Positions 1 to 8,559 of a stretch of DNA of 64,000 nucleotides are shown here, in pieces; the stretch's first letter is position 1; each line of letters starts with the position of its first letter. Under the pieces are notes generated by a model. The model had not been told where the DNA came from. It was given only the letters and a program-made list of their open reading frames with translations, and ran no database searches. Position numbers and translations under genes: made by a program. This stretch comes from an uncultured Sulfurovum sp. (GTDB lineage: Bacteria > Campylobacterota > Campylobacteria > Campylobacterales > Sulfurovaceae), in NCBI GenBank assembly GCA_902727915.1, contig CACVAU010000085.1, positions 6,928 through 70,927 of the forward strand, given 5' to 3'.

Positions 1-1067
1 TTATGTCAGGTACAAGTTTAGATGGTGTTGATATAGCATTGTGTGAAATTGATGAAGAAACTTGTGTGTTAGTTGACGCTTATTATATGGATTTTACATT
101 AGCCTTGAAAAATGAAATTTTAGAAATTATTAAAGAATCAACCACCCTTAAAAGAATTGGAGAAATAGATTGTGAATTGGCATATTTTTTTGCTAGGGCT
201 GTGAATATATTTATTGAAAAAAATAATTACGACAAACATTCAATAGAAGCGATTGGTTTTCATGGGCAGACAGTGTGGCATGAACCAAATGGTGATTTTC
301 CATTTTCCATGCAATTGGGTAATGCTTCGATATTAGCTGTTGAAACAGGTATGGATGTGGTAGCTGATTTTCGTTCTAAAGATATGGCATTGGGAGGTCA
401 AGGTGCACCTTTTGCACCTGCTTTTCATAAGTTTCTTTTTTCTCATTTAGATGGCTGTGTGGTACTTAATATTGGGGGTATGGCAAATATTTCTGTTTTA
501 GGAGATGTGCTGTTGGGATATGATACAGGTTGTGGTAATGTACTTATGGATTTATGGATTTCTGAACATAAGGGTAAGCCTTATGACCAAAATGGCTCAT
601 GGGCTAAATCTGGTACCGTTAATGACGTATTATTGAAGAATTTATTAAATGATGATTACTTTTTATTAAATTTTCCTAAAAGTACAGGACGAGAATATTT
701 TAATAAGAAATTTTTAATAAATTATTTAGAACCATTGGGTAAAATATGTTTAGAAGATGTACAAGCCACATTATTGGCGTTAACTGTACACTCAATTGGA
801 AATGAAATAAATAAATTTAATGTTAAAGAACTTTTAGTTTGTGGTGGTGGTGCTAGAAATACTTTTTTAATGGAAACATTAGAGAAAACGTTACCCCATA
901 TTCATGTTAATAATACAGAAAAATATGCTGTTAATGCAGATAATATGGAAGCGATGATATTTGCATGGTTAGCACACAAACGACTAAGACTTGAAGTTGT
1001 TGAGTTAAAAACAGTAACAGCAGCAAGTCATAATACAATTTTAGGGGCAATATATGCAAGTGATTAA
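1..1067 (+). CDS. anmK: Anhydro-N-acetylmuramic acid kinase AnmK (5' end outside the window)
   Basis: AnmK phosphorylates and hydrolyses 1,6-anhydro-MurNAc to MurNAc-6-phosphate in the cytoplasm during cell-wall recycling. The visible protein opens with MSGTSLDGVD, which in the family is preceded by about ten residues, so the true start lies just upstream of base 1 and the Met at base 3 is internal. Further family marks are the phosphate-binding stretch LNIGGMANIS near residue 155, GCGNVLMD near 177 and VCGGGARN near 280. With about 354 residues visible the length fits the family. It overlaps the next gene (amgK-like) by 14 bases, implying one transcript and coupled translation. Confidence 0.95.
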   Translation, partial: MSGTSLDGVDIALCEIDEETCVLVDAYYMDFTLALKNEILEIIKESTTLKRIGEIDCELAYFFARAVNIFIEKNNYDKHSIEAIGFHGQTVWHEPNGDFPFSMQLGNASILAVETGMDVVADFRSKDMALGGQGAPFAPAFHKFLFSHLDGCVVLNIGGMANISVLGDVLLGYDTGCGNVLMDLWISEHKGKPYDQNGSWAKSGTVNDVLLKNLLNDDYFLLNFPKSTGREYFNKKFLINYLEPLGKICLEDVQATLLALTVHSIGNEINKFNVKELLVCGGGARNTFLMETLEKTLPHIHVNNTEKYAVNADNMEAMIFAWLAHKRLRLEVVELKTVTAASHNTILGAIYASD

Positions 1068-1983
1068 AGAGTGGATAAATGATTTGGGTTATAAAGATTA
1101 TCAGTTAGAAGTAATGGCTACAGATGCCAGTTTCAGAAAATATTATCGATTAAGTATTAAGGAAGAGAGTTTTGTCGTGATGGATAGCTCGGAAGATAAA
1201 GATAGTATTTATCCATTTATTGATATTTCTGTACGTTTACTGAAAGCTAAAATTGAAGTACCTCGTATCATTTCACAAAATATAAAAGAAGGTTTTTTAT
1301 TACTTTCTGATTTAGGAAAACAGCATTTGGCTGATATGCTCAGTCCCATGAGTGTTGAGCTTTTATACATGAAAGGTATATCTGAAATTGTCAAAATGCA
1401 AGAGATAGATATAACAGGTATGGATGTTTATGATAAAAAATTTTTAATGTCAGAGATGAATCTTATGGAAGAGTGGTACTTACGACAGCATAAGAGTGTG
1501 TTTTTGTCTGAAAAGGGCTTGAGAAATTTGGAAAAGATGTTAGAGATGATTGCTGATGAAGTGTTAGCACAACCTCAAAACCTTTTTGTTCACCGTGATT
1601 TTCATTCTCGAAATATTATGTTAGAGTCAGGTAAATTAGCTTTAATTGATTATCAGGATGCAATGTCAGGGGCGTTAACCTATGACTTAGTTTCTTTATT
1701 AAAAGATGTTTATATAGAGTTTGATGAAGCAAAGATTAATGCTCTTGCTTTAGAGTTTAAAGCTTTAAAAGGTTTATCCGTTTCTGATGAAGAATTTTTA
1801 CGTTGGTTTGATTTTATGGCACTGCAACGACATCTTAAGATTTTGGGTATTTTTTCTCGTTTAAATATTCGTGATGGAAAAAGTGAGTATTTGAAAGACA
1901 TTCCTTTAACCTTAAAATACATTTTGGAGGTATGTGTAAAATATGATGTTTTACGTCCTTTAGGTGAATTGTTAAAAAGATAA
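1054..1983 (+). CDS. amgK: N-acetylmuramate/N-acetylglucosamine kinase AmgK
   Basis: A 309-residue cytoplasmic sugar kinase of the aminoglycoside-phosphotransferase fold. The catalytic loop HRDFHSRNIML lies near residue 180 and the metal-binding LIDYQDA near 197, followed by TYDLVSLLKD. This 'DYQDA...TYDLVSLL' signature is the one seen in AmgK rather than in drug-resistance kinases. AmgK makes MurNAc-1-phosphate, the substrate of MurU, whose gene follows 39 bases downstream. The start is set by AGGGG about 8 bases ahead of ATG and overlaps the end of anmK. Confidence 0.88.
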   Translation: MQVIKEWINDLGYKDYQLEVMATDASFRKYYRLSIKEESFVVMDSSEDKDSIYPFIDISVRLLKAKIEVPRIISQNIKEGFLLLSDLGKQHLADMLSPMSVELLYMKGISEIVKMQEIDITGMDVYDKKFLMSEMNLMEEWYLRQHKSVFLSEKGLRNLEKMLEMIADEVLAQPQNLFVHRDFHSRNIMLESGKLALIDYQDAMSGALTYDLVSLLKDVYIEFDEAKINALALEFKALKGLSVSDEEFLRWFDFMALQRHLKILGIFSRLNIRDGKSEYLKDIPLTLKYILEVCVKYDVLRPLGELLKR

Positions 1984-2022
1984 GTATAATAGAGAATAGT
2001 AAAATAATTTGAGGGAATATGG

Positions 2023-2691
2023 ATGACAGCAATGATCTTAGCAGCAGGGTTAGGAAGTCGTATGAAACCATTAACAAATCATACACCTAAACCACTTTTA
2101 AAAGTTGGAACAAAGTCTCTTATTGTTTGGCATATTGAACAATTAAAAAAAGCAGGTTTTTTAGAAATAGTCATTAATGTTGCTTATTTAGGTCAGCAAA
2201 TAATTGATTATTTAGGGGATGGTTCTGACTTTGGGGTGCGTATTGTTTTTTCTGATGAACAAGAGGAGGGACCATTAGAAACAGCAGGTGGGATTATTAA
2301 AGCTTTGGCGTATCTCTCTGATACTTTTTTAGTTGTTAATGGAGATGTTTGGACAGATTATAATTATGACAAGAACTTTAAACTTTTAGAGAATAATTTA
2401 GCCCATTTAATTTTAGTTGAAAATCCAGAGCATAATGTAGAGGGTGACTTTTTTTTGACAGGAACAAAAGAAAAATATACCTTTTCTGGAATAGGGTATT
2501 ATTCAAAAAGATTGTTTTCTAATTTAAAATATGGGAAACAAGCATTGGCACCTTTATTATTTGAAGCCATGGCTTCTCAAAAAGTAAGCACTACATATTA
2601 TAATGGATATTGGCATGACATTGGAACAGTAAAGCGTTTAGAATATTTAGATAAAATATTAAAAAATAACAAAGAATCGTATCATGTGTAA
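2023..2691 (+). CDS. murU: N-acetylmuramate-1-phosphate uridylyltransferase MurU
   Basis: A 222-residue nucleotidyltransferase with the N-terminal signature LAAGLGSRMKPLT (residues 6-18), the sugar-phosphate site PKPLLKVG, and the metal-binding VVNGDVWTD near residue 105. The compact size without a C-terminal beta-helix separates it from GlmU and RfbA and fits MurU, which converts MurNAc-1-P and UTP to UDP-MurNAc, bypassing MurA/MurB. GAGGG precedes the ATG by 7 bases; an out-of-frame ATG at 2019 is not the start. Third gene of an anmK-amgK-murU unit. Confidence 0.87.
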   Translation: MTAMILAAGLGSRMKPLTNHTPKPLLKVGTKSLIVWHIEQLKKAGFLEIVINVAYLGQQIIDYLGDGSDFGVRIVFSDEQEEGPLETAGGIIKALAYLSDTFLVVNGDVWTDYNYDKNFKLLENNLAHLILVENPEHNVEGDFFLTGTKEKYTFSGIGYYSKRLFSNLKYGKQALAPLLFEAMASQKVSTTYYNGYWHDIGTVKRLEYLDKILKNNKESYHV

Positions 2692-2738
2692 CTTTAGCTA
2701 AGAGGGAAAGCTTTCAATATTTTTTTTTATTAAAATAA

Positions 2739-2754
2739 TCACATTTAAGTCACA
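2739..2754 (+). promoter_or_regulatory. Tandem TCACA repeat upstream of the orphan response regulator
   Basis: Two TCACA copies start exactly 11 bases apart (2739-2743 and 2750-2754) in the leader of the OmpR-type regulator gene at 2800. One-helical-turn direct repeats are the usual form of OmpR/PhoB-family operators, so this could be an autoregulatory site. Evidence is limited to one occurrence. Confidence 0.25.
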
Positions 2755-2799
2755 ATCTTATGCAACTATTCCGTAGATGAAAATTAAAGGAGGGAATGA

Positions 2800-3477
2800 G
2801 TGAAGATATTAAAAAATTTGAATATACTGTATGTTGAAGATGAAGAAGCAATTATTGAAAAATATACTTATTTTTTAGAAGAGAGTTGTAAAAAAGTTTT
2901 CATTGCTAGAGATGGGGAAGAAGCTTATGATATTTATAAAGAAAATAAAATTCATCTTATTATCATGGACTTACTTATTCCTAAAATGAGTGGTATTGTA
3001 TTGGCAAAAAAAATTCGTGAAGAAAATGATACAGTGCCAATGATTGCTTTAACAGCACATTCAGATAGAGAAATACTTTTAGATATTGTTGATTTAAATT
3101 TTTCATCATATCTTATTAAGCCTGTTTTACGTTCAGACCTTATGGGTGCTTTACAGAAAGTATCTCAAAAAGTGGATGGAGGAAGATCTATTCCTTTACC
3201 TTGTGATTGTTCATGGGATACAAAAAGTAAAACGTTGTTTTACAATGATGAATCCATTTTTTTAACACGAAGAGAGTTGAAACTTTTTGAACTTTTAGTT
3301 GATAAGGGTGGTACACCTTGTTCCGATGATGAGATATTCTTTTATGTATGGGGTGACGAATTTGATAAGGTGATTACCAATTCATCTATTAGAACACTTA
3401 TTAAAAACCTACGTAAGAAAATACCGAGTGAATTAATTAAAAATCAATATGGTGTGGGCTACAAAATTAACTTTTAA
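2800..3477 (+). CDS. OmpR/PhoB-family response regulator (orphan)
   Basis: A 225-residue two-domain DNA-binding regulator. Receiver domain residues 1-120: acidic pocket EDEE near 15-18, phospho-acceptor Asp in LIIMDLLIP near 57, conserved Lys in YLIKP near 105. The C-terminal winged helix (about 135-225) carries LTRRELKLFELLVDKGG and ends with GVGYKINF, the usual effector-domain hairpin. The start is GTG, chosen because AAGGAGGG lies 5 bases upstream; the overlapping ATG at 2796 is in another frame. No kinase gene is adjacent, so its partner is not evident here. Confidence 0.85.
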   Translation: MKILKNLNILYVEDEEAIIEKYTYFLEESCKKVFIARDGEEAYDIYKENKIHLIIMDLLIPKMSGIVLAKKIREENDTVPMIALTAHSDREILLDIVDLNFSSYLIKPVLRSDLMGALQKVSQKVDGGRSIPLPCDCSWDTKSKTLFYNDESIFLTRRELKLFELLVDKGGTPCSDDEIFFYVWGDEFDKVITNSSIRTLIKNLRKKIPSELIKNQYGVGYKINF

Positions 3478-3481
3478 TATT

Positions 3482-4315
3482 TTAGCTTAAAATACTTTTT
3501 TCTAAGTATTTTGCCACAGCATCTTCATCATTACTCTCTTGTAAAACAATGGTTGCTGCACGTTTTACAATATCCAATGCATTATTCACAGCAATGGCTG
3601 TTCCAGCCAATTTAAACATACCTAAATCGTTAATACTATCTCCAAATACTGTTGTTTCTTTGGCTTCAACATTCAAGTATTCATGGACTTTATCTAAGGC
3701 ATGTGCTTTATCACTTAGAGGGTGAAGTATGGTTAAAAAATAGCATTTCATATAATTTTCTGGTGAAAGTTTGACTTCTATAGTATTGCCAAAAACTTTT
3801 GTAAGATGTAAGGCAAGTGGTCGTAATAAACTCTCTTCTCCCATATAGACTAGTTTTAAAGTTTTTTGAGAACCTTGAATGTTTTGCTTGTGGGTAATGC
3901 GTTTATCATTGGTATAGTGATTTTCAATTAGAAATTTTTGATACGTATTTAAGATAGGAGGAATATCAAAGCTTTCCTCAAGAGTTTTCTCATTACGTAA
4001 AGCAATGACATAAGGATAAATACCAAAAGTATTAGATTCTTGAATCACAGCATTGGATATTTCTTGATTAAGGGTATTGAGTGTAATGATTTTTTTATCT
4101 TTTGTGACTACCATGGCACCATCTAAGAGAATAAGGGGTTGTTTTAGTGTTAAGCCTTGTAAAAAATCAGTGGTTTTAGAAAAGCTTCTAGCTGTGGCTA
4201 TTGAGAGCATGGCATCATTAGCTTTCTTATTCCAAATTTCTTTAGAGAATTGACTGACAGATTGTGTACTGTGTAAAAAAGTATGGTCTAAATCGGTAAT
4301 AAAAAGTTTTTGCAT
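3482..4315 (-). CDS. HAD-superfamily (Cof-type, class IIB) phosphatase
   Basis: A 277-residue cytoplasmic hydrolase. Motif I is DLDHT at residues 8-12 (nucleophile Asp8 and acid Asp10); motif IV is GDSINDLGMF near residue 223. The large central insert fits the Cof/IIB class acting on sugar phosphates or similar metabolites; the substrate cannot be read from sequence. ATG at 4315 is preferred over the in-frame GTG at 4321 because an AAAGAG ribosome-binding site is well spaced only for the ATG. It stands near the MurNAc recycling genes on the opposite strand; a MupP role is not supported because MupP belongs to another HAD class. Confidence 0.78.
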   Translation of the reverse strand: MQKLFITDLDHTFLHSTQSVSQFSKEIWNKKANDAMLSIATARSFSKTTDFLQGLTLKQPLILLDGAMVVTKDKKIITLNTLNQEISNAVIQESNTFGIYPYVIALRNEKTLEESFDIPPILNTYQKFLIENHYTNDKRITHKQNIQGSQKTLKLVYMGEESLLRPLALHLTKVFGNTIEVKLSPENYMKCYFLTILHPLSDKAHALDKVHEYLNVEAKETTVFGDSINDLGMFKLAGTAIAVNNALDIVKRAATIVLQESNDEDAVAKYLEKSILS

Positions 4316-4367
4316 ATACACTCTTTTTTAAAGAGTATTATAGCTAAGAATTTGCTAAAATTCGACC

Positions 4368-4769
4368 ATGGAAATATTGCTACAAATACTCTTCGCTATG
4401 ATTTTACTAGAACTATTGGAAATTTATTTACACCGAGCCAATACTTTGTCTGCTTTAATAGATAAACTGTTTGTTTATTATAAACAGTCAGTCTTTCTTT
4501 TTTTTCTCGTACATCCAACCATTTATTTTGTTTTAGGTGTATTACTTTATTTTGATGCTTTTAATTTTTATGGTATTACAATTTTAGTACTTAAGACATT
4601 TGATATTTTTTTTAAAATAGAATTGGTTAAACAAAAGTTTTATTTAAAAACGATGGATAGTGAACTTAAAAAAATGATGAATATGAAACTCACACTTTCT
4701 ATGAGATTCTTAGCATTGATACTAAATGTACCATTGTTATATATGGCAATTACTTCTGTTTTTGGCTAA
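4368..4769 (+). CDS. Small hydrophobic membrane protein, unknown function
   Basis: I do not recognise this 133-residue protein. It is very hydrophobic, with likely membrane helices near residues 1-18, 40-62, 64-86 and 108-131 and a basic stretch between the third and fourth (KQKFYLKTMDSELKKMMNMK). There is no clear ribosome-binding site before the ATG. It starts 52 bases from the divergent HAD gene and ends 75 bases before rho, which has its own promoter-like sequence. Confidence 0.6.
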   Translation: MEILLQILFAMILLELLEIYLHRANTLSALIDKLFVYYKQSVFLFFLVHPTIYFVLGVLLYFDAFNFYGITILVLKTFDIFFKIELVKQKFYLKTMDSELKKMMNMKLTLSMRFLALILNVPLLYMAITSVFG

Positions 4770-4787
4770 AATTAACAATAAGTTGAA

Positions 4788-4793
4788 TATAAT
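4788..4793 (+). promoter_or_regulatory. Candidate -10 box for rho
   Basis: A perfect TATAAT sits 51 bases upstream of the rho ATG, in the 75-base gap after the small membrane-protein gene. No convincing -35 element is seen, which is usual for sigma-70 promoters in Campylobacterota. Confidence 0.4.
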
Positions 4794-4844
4794 AACAGAA
4801 CTACAAAGACTAGACAAATCCCCAATTAGCTTTCAAGAGGACTC

Positions 4845-6164
4845 ATGAGCGAACAACAACCTAAAAAAAATAATAATAAAAAAAGTAATAATCGAACACA
4901 TGTACCTGTCAAAGGTTATAAAGTAGAAGATTTACAAAAAGAACCAATTGAAAATTTAGTTGCTATTGCGTTAAAAGAGAGAGTTGAAAACCCAAATGAA
5001 TATAAAAGAAAAGATCTTATTTTTGAAATTTTAAAATCACAAGTTTCTCAAGGTGGATTTATTTTATTTACAGGTATTCTTGAGGTCATGAATGATGGTT
5101 ATGGTTTTCTACGCTCCGAAGATGGTAATTTTGCAAACTCTCAAAATGATACCTATGTAAGTGGCACACAAATTAAACGTTTTGCACTTAGAAATGGTGA
5201 CATTGTAACAGGTCAAGTGAGACAACCTAAAGATCAAGAAAAATATTATGCCTTACTTAAGATTGAAGCCATTAACTATTTGCCACCAGAAGAGTCTAAA
5301 AAGAGACCTTTATTTGATAATTTAACACCCCTTTATGCCAGTGAACAACTTCAATTAGAATATAATCCAATGAAACTTACAGGTCGGGTACTAGATCTTT
5401 TCTCTCCCATAGGTAAAGGGCAAAGAGCATTGGTTGTGGCTCCTCCAAGAACGGGTAAGACAGAATTACTTAAAGAGTTGGCGCATGGAATTACCCATAA
5501 TAACCCAGATGCATCACTTATGGTACTACTTGTGGATGAGCGACCAGAAGAAGTAACAGACATGCAACGTTCTGTTAAAGGAGAAGTGTACTCTTCGACT
5601 TTTGATTTACCTGCTCAAAATCATGTTAGAACAGCTGAGATGGTAATTGAGAAAGCCAAAAGACGTGTTGAATCTGGAAAAGATGTTATTATTTTATTAG
5701 ATTCAATTACCAGACTTGCACGTGCCTATAATACGGTAACACCAAGTTCAGGTAAAGTACTTTCTGGTGGGGTAGATGCAAATGCATTACACAAACCAAA
5801 GCGCTTCTTTGGTGCTGCTCGAAATATTGAAGAAGGTGGTTCATTGACGATTATTGCTACAGCACTAATTGACACAGGAAGTAGAATGGATGAAGTTATT
5901 TTTGAAGAATTTAAAGGTACTGGTAACTCAGAAGTTGTATTAAATCGTTATGTATCTGAAAGACGTATTTATCCAGCCATTGATGTAACTAAGTCAGGGA
6001 CAAGAAAAGAAGAATTAATGGTCAATGCTGAAGATCTTCAAAAAGTATGGGCGATTAGAAATGCGATGCAAAATATGGAAGATGTTGAAGGTTTAAAGTT
6101 TCTTTTTTCTAAAATGAATAAGACTAAGAATAATGCTGAATTCTTAGCCATGATGAATGAATAG
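4845..6164 (+). CDS. rho: Transcription termination factor Rho
   Basis: Hexameric RNA-dependent ATPase that ends transcription. The 439-residue protein has a short Asn/Lys-rich N-terminal tail (first 20 residues), the Rho N domain, a cold-shock-like RNA-binding domain with [14 protein letters not shown] near residue 78, Walker [12 protein letters not shown] near 198, Walker [12 protein letters not shown] near 281, and the R-loop region [19 protein letters not shown] near 307. AGAGGA precedes the ATG. murI follows after 16 bases and is probably co-transcribed. Confidence 0.97.
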   Translation: MSEQQPKKNNNKKSNNRTHVPVKGYKVEDLQKEPIENLVAIALKERVENPNEYKRKDLIFEILKSQVSQGGFILFTGILEVMNDGYGFLRSEDGNFANSQNDTYVSGTQIKRFALRNGDIVTGQVRQPKDQEKYYALLKIEAINYLPPEESKKRPLFDNLTPLYASEQLQLEYNPMKLTGRVLDLFSPIGKGQRALVVAPPRTGKTELLKELAHGITHNNPDASLMVLLVDERPEEVTDMQRSVKGEVYSSTFDLPAQNHVRTAEMVIEKAKRRVESGKDVIILLDSITRLARAYNTVTPSSGKVLSGGVDANALHKPKRFFGAARNIEEGGSLTIIATALIDTGSRMDEVIFEEFKGTGNSEVVLNRYVSERRIYPAIDVTKSGTRKEELMVNAEDLQKVWAIRNAMQNMEDVEGLKFLFSKMNKTKNNAEFLAMMNE

Positions 6165-6180
6165 CCTATTGTAATATATT

Positions 6181-6918
6181 ATGAAAATAGGCGTTTTTGA
6201 CTCAGGAGCAGGGGGTCTAAGCGTTGTTAAGTCCTTACTCTCTCATAATCTCTTTGAAGAGATTATTTATTATGGAGATACAGCACGTGTTCCCTATGGT
6301 CCAAAAGACCAAAATACCATTATTCGTTATTCCCTAGAAGCATTAGAATTTTTTAATAACTTTGATATTGATTTATTGATTACAGCTTGTAATACAGTAT
6401 CGGCTTATGCTTTACCTGAGATGAATGCCCAAAGTACTTATCCTGTTTTGGGTGTTATTGAACCAGGAGTGTTGGCACTTGAAAATAAGAAGTTAGCTAA
6501 AGATGAACATGTTTTAATTATGGCAACACGTGCAACCATTACATCAAAACGTTATGAATTAGCACTTAAAAAGCTTGGACATACGAATATGACTTCTTTA
6601 CAAACAGGACTTTTTGTACCCTTGGTTGAAGAGGGTATTTTTGAGGGAAAACTTTTGGAGGCAACCATAGAACATTATTTTGCTGAAATTGATAATCCTA
6701 AAGCCATTATTTTAGGTTGTACGCATTTCCCTCTAATTGGTGAGAAGTTAAAAAGTTATTTTGCGAATGAACCTATTTTGATTCATTCAGGTGAAGCGAT
6801 TGTTCAATATTTAGAGGCACATTATGATTTATCTCAAAATAATGTTGAGACTAGATTAAAAATTTTTGCTTCAGATAATGTGGCTGGTTTACGTAAAATA
6901 GCTAAAATTTGGCTATAA
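6181..6918 (+). CDS. murI: Glutamate racemase
   Basis: MurI supplies D-glutamate for peptidoglycan. The 245-residue protein shows GVFDSGAGGLSVVK at the N-terminus, the first catalytic Cys in ACNTVSAY near residue 70 and the second in GCTHFPLI near 180. No strong ribosome-binding site precedes the ATG, consistent with translation following rho 16 bases upstream. The last six bases overlap the end of the convergent trpS gene. Confidence 0.95.
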   Translation: MKIGVFDSGAGGLSVVKSLLSHNLFEEIIYYGDTARVPYGPKDQNTIIRYSLEALEFFNNFDIDLLITACNTVSAYALPEMNAQSTYPVLGVIEPGVLALENKKLAKDEHVLIMATRATITSKRYELALKKLGHTNMTSLQTGLFVPLVEEGIFEGKLLEATIEHYFAEIDNPKAIILGCTHFPLIGEKLKSYFANEPILIHSGEAIVQYLEAHYDLSQNNVETRLKIFASDNVAGLRKIAKIWL

Positions 6919-7878
6919 CATGCCGACCAAGTCACGAACTTTTTCCATTTTATTATCAGCAATGATGCGCATTTTTTTAGCCCCATCACTTAAGATGTCT
7001 TTAACGATGTCAGGATTTTTTAAGTAGGCTTCACGTTTTTCTCTGGCTGGAGCAAACTCTGTCCATATGAGTTCTTTAAGATATTTTTTAAAGTGACCAT
7101 AACCTTCTTCTCCATGGGCATAACGACTTTGTAAGTTTTGTTGTTGCTCTTGATTTAAAAAAAGAGAAGCAAGGTTATAGATATGACAACCTTCATATTC
7201 TAATGCTTGACCTAAGGGGGTAGAAGATGAGAGAATTTTATTACAACGTTTTTGTAATTTTTTTTCAGTTTCCATAAATATATCAATGGCATTGTCATAA
7301 GATTTAGACATCTTTTGTCCATCTATTCCTGGAATGGTTGCTACGTTATCATTGACTACATGTTCTGGTAGTGTAAAAGTTTCTCCATATTCATTGTTAA
7401 ATTTAGTTGCTATATCTCGTGTCATTTCAACATGTTGAATTTGATCTTTACCCACAGGAACTTTTTCTGTATCGAGCAATAAAATATCAGCAGCCATTAA
7501 TACAGGATAAGAAAATAGAGCATGGTTAGCTGTAATCCCTTTTGCAACTTTATCCTTATAGGAATGTGCCCTTTCAAGTAATCCCATAGAAGTAAATTTA
7601 GAGAGTATCCAATAAAGTTCAAGCACCTGTGGTACATCACTTTGAACCCAAAAAGTTGTTTTTTCAGGATTAATACCCAAAGATAAATAATCAACAGCTG
7701 CATCAAATGTTAATTCTTTAAGTAAATTGGCATTTTTTGAGGTTGTTAAAGAGTGGTAATTGGCAATAAATGTAAAAAGCTCTTCTTTTTCTTGAAGTTC
7801 AATCATTGGTTTCATTGCGCCAAAATAATTACCTATATGAAGCTTTCCTGAAGCTTGAATTCCTGTTAGTACACGCAT
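6913..7878 (-). CDS. trpS: Tryptophanyl-tRNA synthetase
   Basis: Class I aminoacyl-tRNA synthetase that charges tRNA-Trp. The 321-residue length fits bacterial TrpRS. The HIGH-type motif is HIGN at residues 14-17 within SGKLHIGNYFGAM, the KMSKS loop is intact near residue 193, and VGKDQIQHVEMTRDIA lies between them. It converges with murI, sharing six bases at the stop codons, so no independent terminator separates them. Confidence 0.96.
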   Translation of the reverse strand: MRVLTGIQASGKLHIGNYFGAMKPMIELQEKEELFTFIANYHSLTTSKNANLLKELTFDAAVDYLSLGINPEKTTFWVQSDVPQVLELYWILSKFTSMGLLERAHSYKDKVAKGITANHALFSYPVLMAADILLLDTEKVPVGKDQIQHVEMTRDIATKFNNEYGETFTLPEHVVNDNVATIPGIDGQKMSKSYDNAIDIFMETEKKLQKRCNKILSSSTPLGQALEYEGCHIYNLASLFLNQEQQQNLQSRYAHGEEGYGHFKKYLKELIWTEFAPAREKREAYLKNPDIVKDILSDGAKKMRIIADNKMEKVRDLVGML

Positions 7879-7998
7879 GGTTATCCTTAAAAATTATGAT
7901 GTAAGTATATCAAAAATATTGAATTAATATATTTATATTATCTTTGATTAAAATTATAATTTTTATATTTTATAATGTTTTATAGTATTTTATTGTAT

Positions 7999-8004
7999 TA
8001 TAAT
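7999..8004 (+). promoter_or_regulatory. Candidate -10 box for the small secreted protein gene
   Basis: TATAAT lies 21 bases before the ATG at 8026, in a very AT-rich 147-base divergent gap shared with trpS. No clear -35 element is visible. Confidence 0.35.
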
Positions 8005-8025
8005 AACAACAATAAGGATAAGATT

Positions 8026-8448
8026 ATGAAAAAAATAATACTACTTTTAACCATTACCCCTATAATCGCGTTCGCTAACCTAAATATTGAAAAGGTCACA
8101 AGTACTTTATCACATATTACAGGTAAAAAAACATTAAGCTTTTTTAGTAGTAGCAGTAATTTTGCCACCAATGGCAAATTAAAATTTACATCATTAGCCA
8201 AGGCAGATATTATACTTTTTCCAAAGAAAAAATATAATTCAAAAATGATAATTGTTGACTCCTATAAGAAGTTAAAATTGAATAAAAATAGTATAGGTGC
8301 TGTGTATTTAAAAAAAGGCAGAACACAAATTATTTTTGTACAAGAACGTTTAGATTCTAATGGATTAATATTAAATCCTAAATTTAAAAAGCATATTTTA
8401 CATGAATGGCAATTGAATCCACAAAAACTCATAGATGGCTTAAAATAG
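8026..8448 (+). CDS. Small exported protein, unknown function
   Basis: I do not recognise this 140-residue protein. ATG at 8026 is preferred to the in-frame ATG at 7975: it has AAGGAT 6 bases upstream and gives a clean Sec signal peptide (KKIILLLTITPIIAFA). The mature part is basic and contains the run DIILFPKKKYNSKMIIVDSY and a hydrophobic stretch TQIIFVQERL; no cysteine or catalytic motif is evident. It lies upstream of a GGDEF-EAL gene, but a 111-base gap separates them. Confidence 0.6.
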   Translation: MKKIILLLTITPIIAFANLNIEKVTSTLSHITGKKTLSFFSSSSNFATNGKLKFTSLAKADIILFPKKKYNSKMIIVDSYKKLKLNKNSIGAVYLKKGRTQIIFVQERLDSNGLILNPKFKKHILHEWQLNPQKLIDGLK

Positions 8449-8559
8449 TGCTTTATGGTGTTTTTTCACGCAGAAAAGAATAAAATTAAAAATTAATGTT
8501 CACAATTAGGCACATTTTTATGATAGAATGCTTCTATATTAAAGGAAATAGGAAAAATT

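Noticed and set aside
2696..2729. Possible terminator after murU (GAAAGCTTTC followed by a T-run)
   Set aside because: The palindrome has no room for a loop and gives only a very short stem; the T-run alone is weak evidence in such AT-rich DNA.
3482..4315. HAD phosphatase as the missing MupP of the recycling unit
   Set aside because: Motif layout is Cof-type class IIB with a large cap, unlike MupP, and it is on the opposite strand; left as a test rather than a call.
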